Shown here one piece after another: positions 61,769 to 64,000 of a stretch of DNA of 64,000 bases. A model generated the notes under the pieces. It saw only the letters and a program-made list of their open reading frames with translations. It ran no database searches and was not told where the DNA came from. The DNA comes from Streptomyces lavendofoliae (GTDB taxonomy: Bacteria; Actinomycetota; Actinomycetes; Streptomycetales; Streptomycetaceae): assembly GCF_014649735.1 (NCBI RefSeq), contig NZ_BMTP01000008.1, positions 186,001 to 250,000 of the forward strand, in the 5' to 3' direction. Position numbers and translations under genes: made by a program. How positions within the stretch are numbered: the first letter of the stretch is position 1; each line of letters begins with the position of its first letter.

Positions 61769-64000
61769 GTGACCCCCCGTCGTCCCACCCGCAACCCCGC
61801 CGCCCCGGCGGCCAAGAAGGCCCCTGCCGTCAAGCAGACCCCGCTGGGGGACGCCACCGCCCTGCCGGTGCCGCCGCCCGGCGCGACGCCCCGCCCCCGG
61901 AGCGGCGGCGACGGCGTCCCCGCCGCGCCGCCGCTTGACCCCGCCGACCGGGGGCGGCTGCTGGCGGGCGAGCACCACGACCCGCACGCGCTGCTGGGCG
62001 CCCACCCGGTCGAGGGCGGGATCGCCGTCCGGGCCCTGCGCCCGTGCGCCACGAGTGTGGCGGTGCTGGTGGACGGGGCCCGCACCGAGCTGCACGACGA
62101 CGGTGACGGACTGTTCTCGGCGGTGCTGCCGCTGTCCGAGGTGCCGGCGTACACGCTCCAGGTGGCCTACGACTCCGGGGTCGTCGAGACGGACGACCCG
62201 TACCGCTTCCTGCCCGCGCTCGGCGAGCTGGACCTGTACCTGATCGGCGAGGGCCGGCACGAGGAGCTGTGGAAGGCGCTCGGCGCCCACCCCATGACCC
62301 ACCAGGGCGTCGGCGGCACGCGCTTCACGGTGTGGGCGCCCAACGCGCGCGGGGTGAGGCTGGTCGGCGCGTTCAACTACTGGGACGCCGGCACCGGCCT
62401 GCCGCTGCGGTCGCTGGGCGGCACCGGGGTCTGGGAGCTGTTCGTCCCCGGGCTGGGCGAGGGCGAGCTGTACAAGTTCGCCGTCACCGGGCCCGACGGG
62501 CACTGCTCGCTGCGCGCCGACCCGATGGCCCGCCGCACCCAGTGCCCGCCGGAGACGGCGTCCATCGTGACCGCCTCGCACTACGCGTGGCAGGACGGCG
62601 ACTGGATGGCGCACCGCGGCGACCGTCCGGTCCACGAGGCGCCCTTCTCGGTGTACGAGGTGCACCTGCCGTCCTGGCGGCCGGGGCTGTCGTACCGGGA
62701 GCTGGCCGAGGCGCTGCCGGCGTACGTGAAGGAGCTGGGCTTCACGCATGTGGAGCTGATGCCGGTCGCCGAGCACCCCTACACCCCCTCCTGGGGCTAC
62801 CAGGTCACCGGCTTCTACGCGCCCACGGCCCGGCTCGGCACCCCGGACGACTTCCGGTTCTTCGTGGACGCCTGTCACCGGGCCGGGATCGGCGTGATCG
62901 TGGACTGGGTGCCGGCGCACTTCCCCAAGGACGACTGGGCGCTGGCCCGCTTCGACGGCACGCCGCTGTACGAGCACCCCGACCCCCGGCGCGCGGAGCA
63001 CCCCGACTGGGGCACCCTGGAGTTCGACTACGGCCGCACCGAGGTCCGCAACTTCCTCGTGGCCAACGCCGTCTACTGGTGCGAGGAGTTCCACATCGAC
63101 GGCCTGCGGGTCGACGCCGTCGCCTCGATGCTGTACCTGGACTACTCGCGCGAGGGCGGCGAGTGGGTCCCCAACGAGCACGGCGGGCGGGAGAACTTCG
63201 ACGCGGTGGCGTTCCTCCAGGAGATGAACGCCACCGTCTACCGCCGCTGCCCGGGTGTGGTGACCATCGCCGAGGAGTCCACGGCCTGGGAGGGCGTCAC
63301 GCGCCCCACCGACACCGGCGGCCTGGGGTTCGGGCTGAAGTGGAACATGGGCTGGATGCACGACTCGCTGGTGTACGTCTCCAAGGAGCCGGTGCACCGC
63401 AAGTACCACCACAACGAGATGACCTTCTCGATGGTGTACGCGTACAGCGAGAACTACGTGCTGCCGATCTCCCACGACGAGGTGGTGCACGGCAAGCAGG
63501 CGCTGGTCACCAAGATGCCCGGCGACTGGTGGCAGCGGCGCGCCAACCAGCGGGCCTACCTCGGCTTCATGTGGGCCCACCCCGGCAAGCAACTGCTGTT
63601 CATGGGGCAGGAGTTCGCGCAGGGCGCCGAGTGGTCGGAGGCCCACGGCCCGGAGTGGTGGCTCACGGCGGACGACTACCACTCGGCGGGTGACCACCGG
63701 GGCGTGCGGGACCTGGTCCGCGACCTGAACGCGGTGTACACGGCGACCCCGGCGCTGTGGGAGCGGGACACCGTCCCCGAGGGCTTCCAGTGGTCGCTGG
63801 GCGACGCGGCCGAGGACAACGTCTTCGCCTTCCTGCGTTACGACGCGCAGGGCGCTCCGCTGCTGTCGGTGAGCAACTTCTCCCCGGTGGTGCGTGAGGA
63901 CTACGGGCTGTGGGTGCCGGACCGGATCGCCGCGTGGGCGGAGGTCCTGAACACCGACGCGGCGGAGTACGGCGGCAGCGGGGTGCGCAACGCCGATCCG
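61769..64000 (+). CDS. glgB: Glycogen branching enzyme GlgB (3' end outside window)
   Basis: Incomplete: 744 codons to the window edge, with the frame still open. Adds alpha-1,6 branches to glucan. An alanine/proline-rich N-terminal extension of about 55 residues precedes two carbohydrate domains (LLGAHPVEGG and FTVWAPNARGVRLVG) and a GH13 barrel with GLRVDAVASMLYLDYS, TIAEEST and SHDEVVHGK, all family-diagnostic. The start GTG 61769 has GAGGAGGC 8 bases before. It is 29 bases after mak. Confidence 0.95.
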   Translation, partial: MTPRRPTRNPAAPAAKKAPAVKQTPLGDATALPVPPPGATPRPRSGGDGVPAAPPLDPADRGRLLAGEHHDPHALLGAHPVEGGIAVRALRPCATSVAVLVDGARTELHDDGDGLFSAVLPLSEVPAYTLQVAYDSGVVETDDPYRFLPALGELDLYLIGEGRHEELWKALGAHPMTHQGVGGTRFTVWAPNARGVRLVGAFNYWDAGTGLPLRSLGGTGVWELFVPGLGEGELYKFAVTGPDGHCSLRADPMARRTQCPPETASIVTASHYAWQDGDWMAHRGDRPVHEAPFSVYEVHLPSWRPGLSYRELAEALPAYVKELGFTHVELMPVAEHPYTPSWGYQVTGFYAPTARLGTPDDFRFFVDACHRAGIGVIVDWVPAHFPKDDWALARFDGTPLYEHPDPRRAEHPDWGTLEFDYGRTEVRNFLVANAVYWCEEFHIDGLRVDAVASMLYLDYSREGGEWVPNEHGGRENFDAVAFLQEMNATVYRRCPGVVTIAEESTAWEGVTRPTDTGGLGFGLKWNMGWMHDSLVYVSKEPVHRKYHHNEMTFSMVYAYSENYVLPISHDEVVHGKQALVTKMPGDWWQRRANQRAYLGFMWAHPGKQLLFMGQEFAQGAEWSEAHGPEWWLTADDYHSAGDHRGVRDLVRDLNAVYTATPALWERDTVPEGFQWSLGDAAEDNVFAFLRYDAQGAPLLSVSNFSPVVREDYGLWVPDRIAAWAEVLNTDAAEYGGSGVRNADP

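Overview
The window is about 73% GC with strong third-position G/C bias, GGAGG-type ribosome sites, many GTG starts and many 4-base ATGA/GTGA gene overlaps. These traits and the gene set (glycine riboswitch with gcvT-gcvH-glyA, the GlgE alpha-glucan pathway, L,D-transpeptidases, SseB pair, BldG/RsbW-type ATPase) indicate a Streptomyces chromosome, in its conserved core arm. From memory, not from a search, the order follows the ligA-to-glgB stretch of Streptomyces coelicolor, so genes that break that order stand out.

Layout, left to right. 0.2-5.1 kb: ligA at the end of a leftward set with a cobalamin-independent methionine synthase-like enzyme and a short-chain dehydrogenase, then a LOG-family nucleotide hydrolase and a DUF427 protein. 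5.1-8.0 kb: an accessory patch with a hydrolase remnant, a lipoprotein, an alpha/beta hydrolase whose C-terminal half abruptly drops in GC, and a small helical protein. 8.1-11.1 kb: mnmA and its probable sulfur donor cysteine desulfurase, with an exported amidase between them. 11.2-14.0 kb: two tiny membrane proteins controlled by a FabR/DesT-like TetR regulator, a thioesterase and a TRIC-type channel. 14.3-20.6 kb: a complete oligopeptide ABC importer. 20.9-23.3 kb: two SseB-like proteins and a P-loop kinase-like protein. 23.4-28.1 kb: tandem glycine riboswitch, gcvT-gcvH-glyA and then sdaA, a glycine-to-serine-to-pyruvate route. 28.2-35.1 kb: class A beta-lactamase, CopD-like membrane protein coupled to a two-EF-hand protein, RsbW-like ATPase, enoyl-CoA hydratase and two L,D-transpeptidase lipoproteins. 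35.4-45.2 kb: glgX, a heterodimeric ABC exporter, a flavodoxin-fold reductase and a secreted M4 protease. 45.4-64 kb: glgP, then glgE-treS-mak-glgB (glgB runs off the window).

The most interesting part is 48.2-56.0 kb. Between glgP and glgE lies an island transcribed leftward as HpaB-like flavin hydroxylase, a doubly coupled small ORF, a DHA2 MFS exporter, a PrnB-like heme enzyme (IDO/TDO fold family) and a PhzS-like FAD monooxygenase, preceded by an AraC regulator and a divergent NmrA-like protein. I know of no described pathway with this combination. It looks like a compact oxidative tailoring or biosynthetic system for a small aromatic (phenol or indole type) compound with its own exporter and regulator.

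The glycogen genes work together: TreS interconverts trehalose and maltose, Mak phosphorylates maltose, GlgE transfers maltosyl units to alpha-glucan, GlgB adds branches, and GlgP and GlgX degrade the polymer. No tRNA, rRNA, CRISPR array, transposase or integrase was seen.
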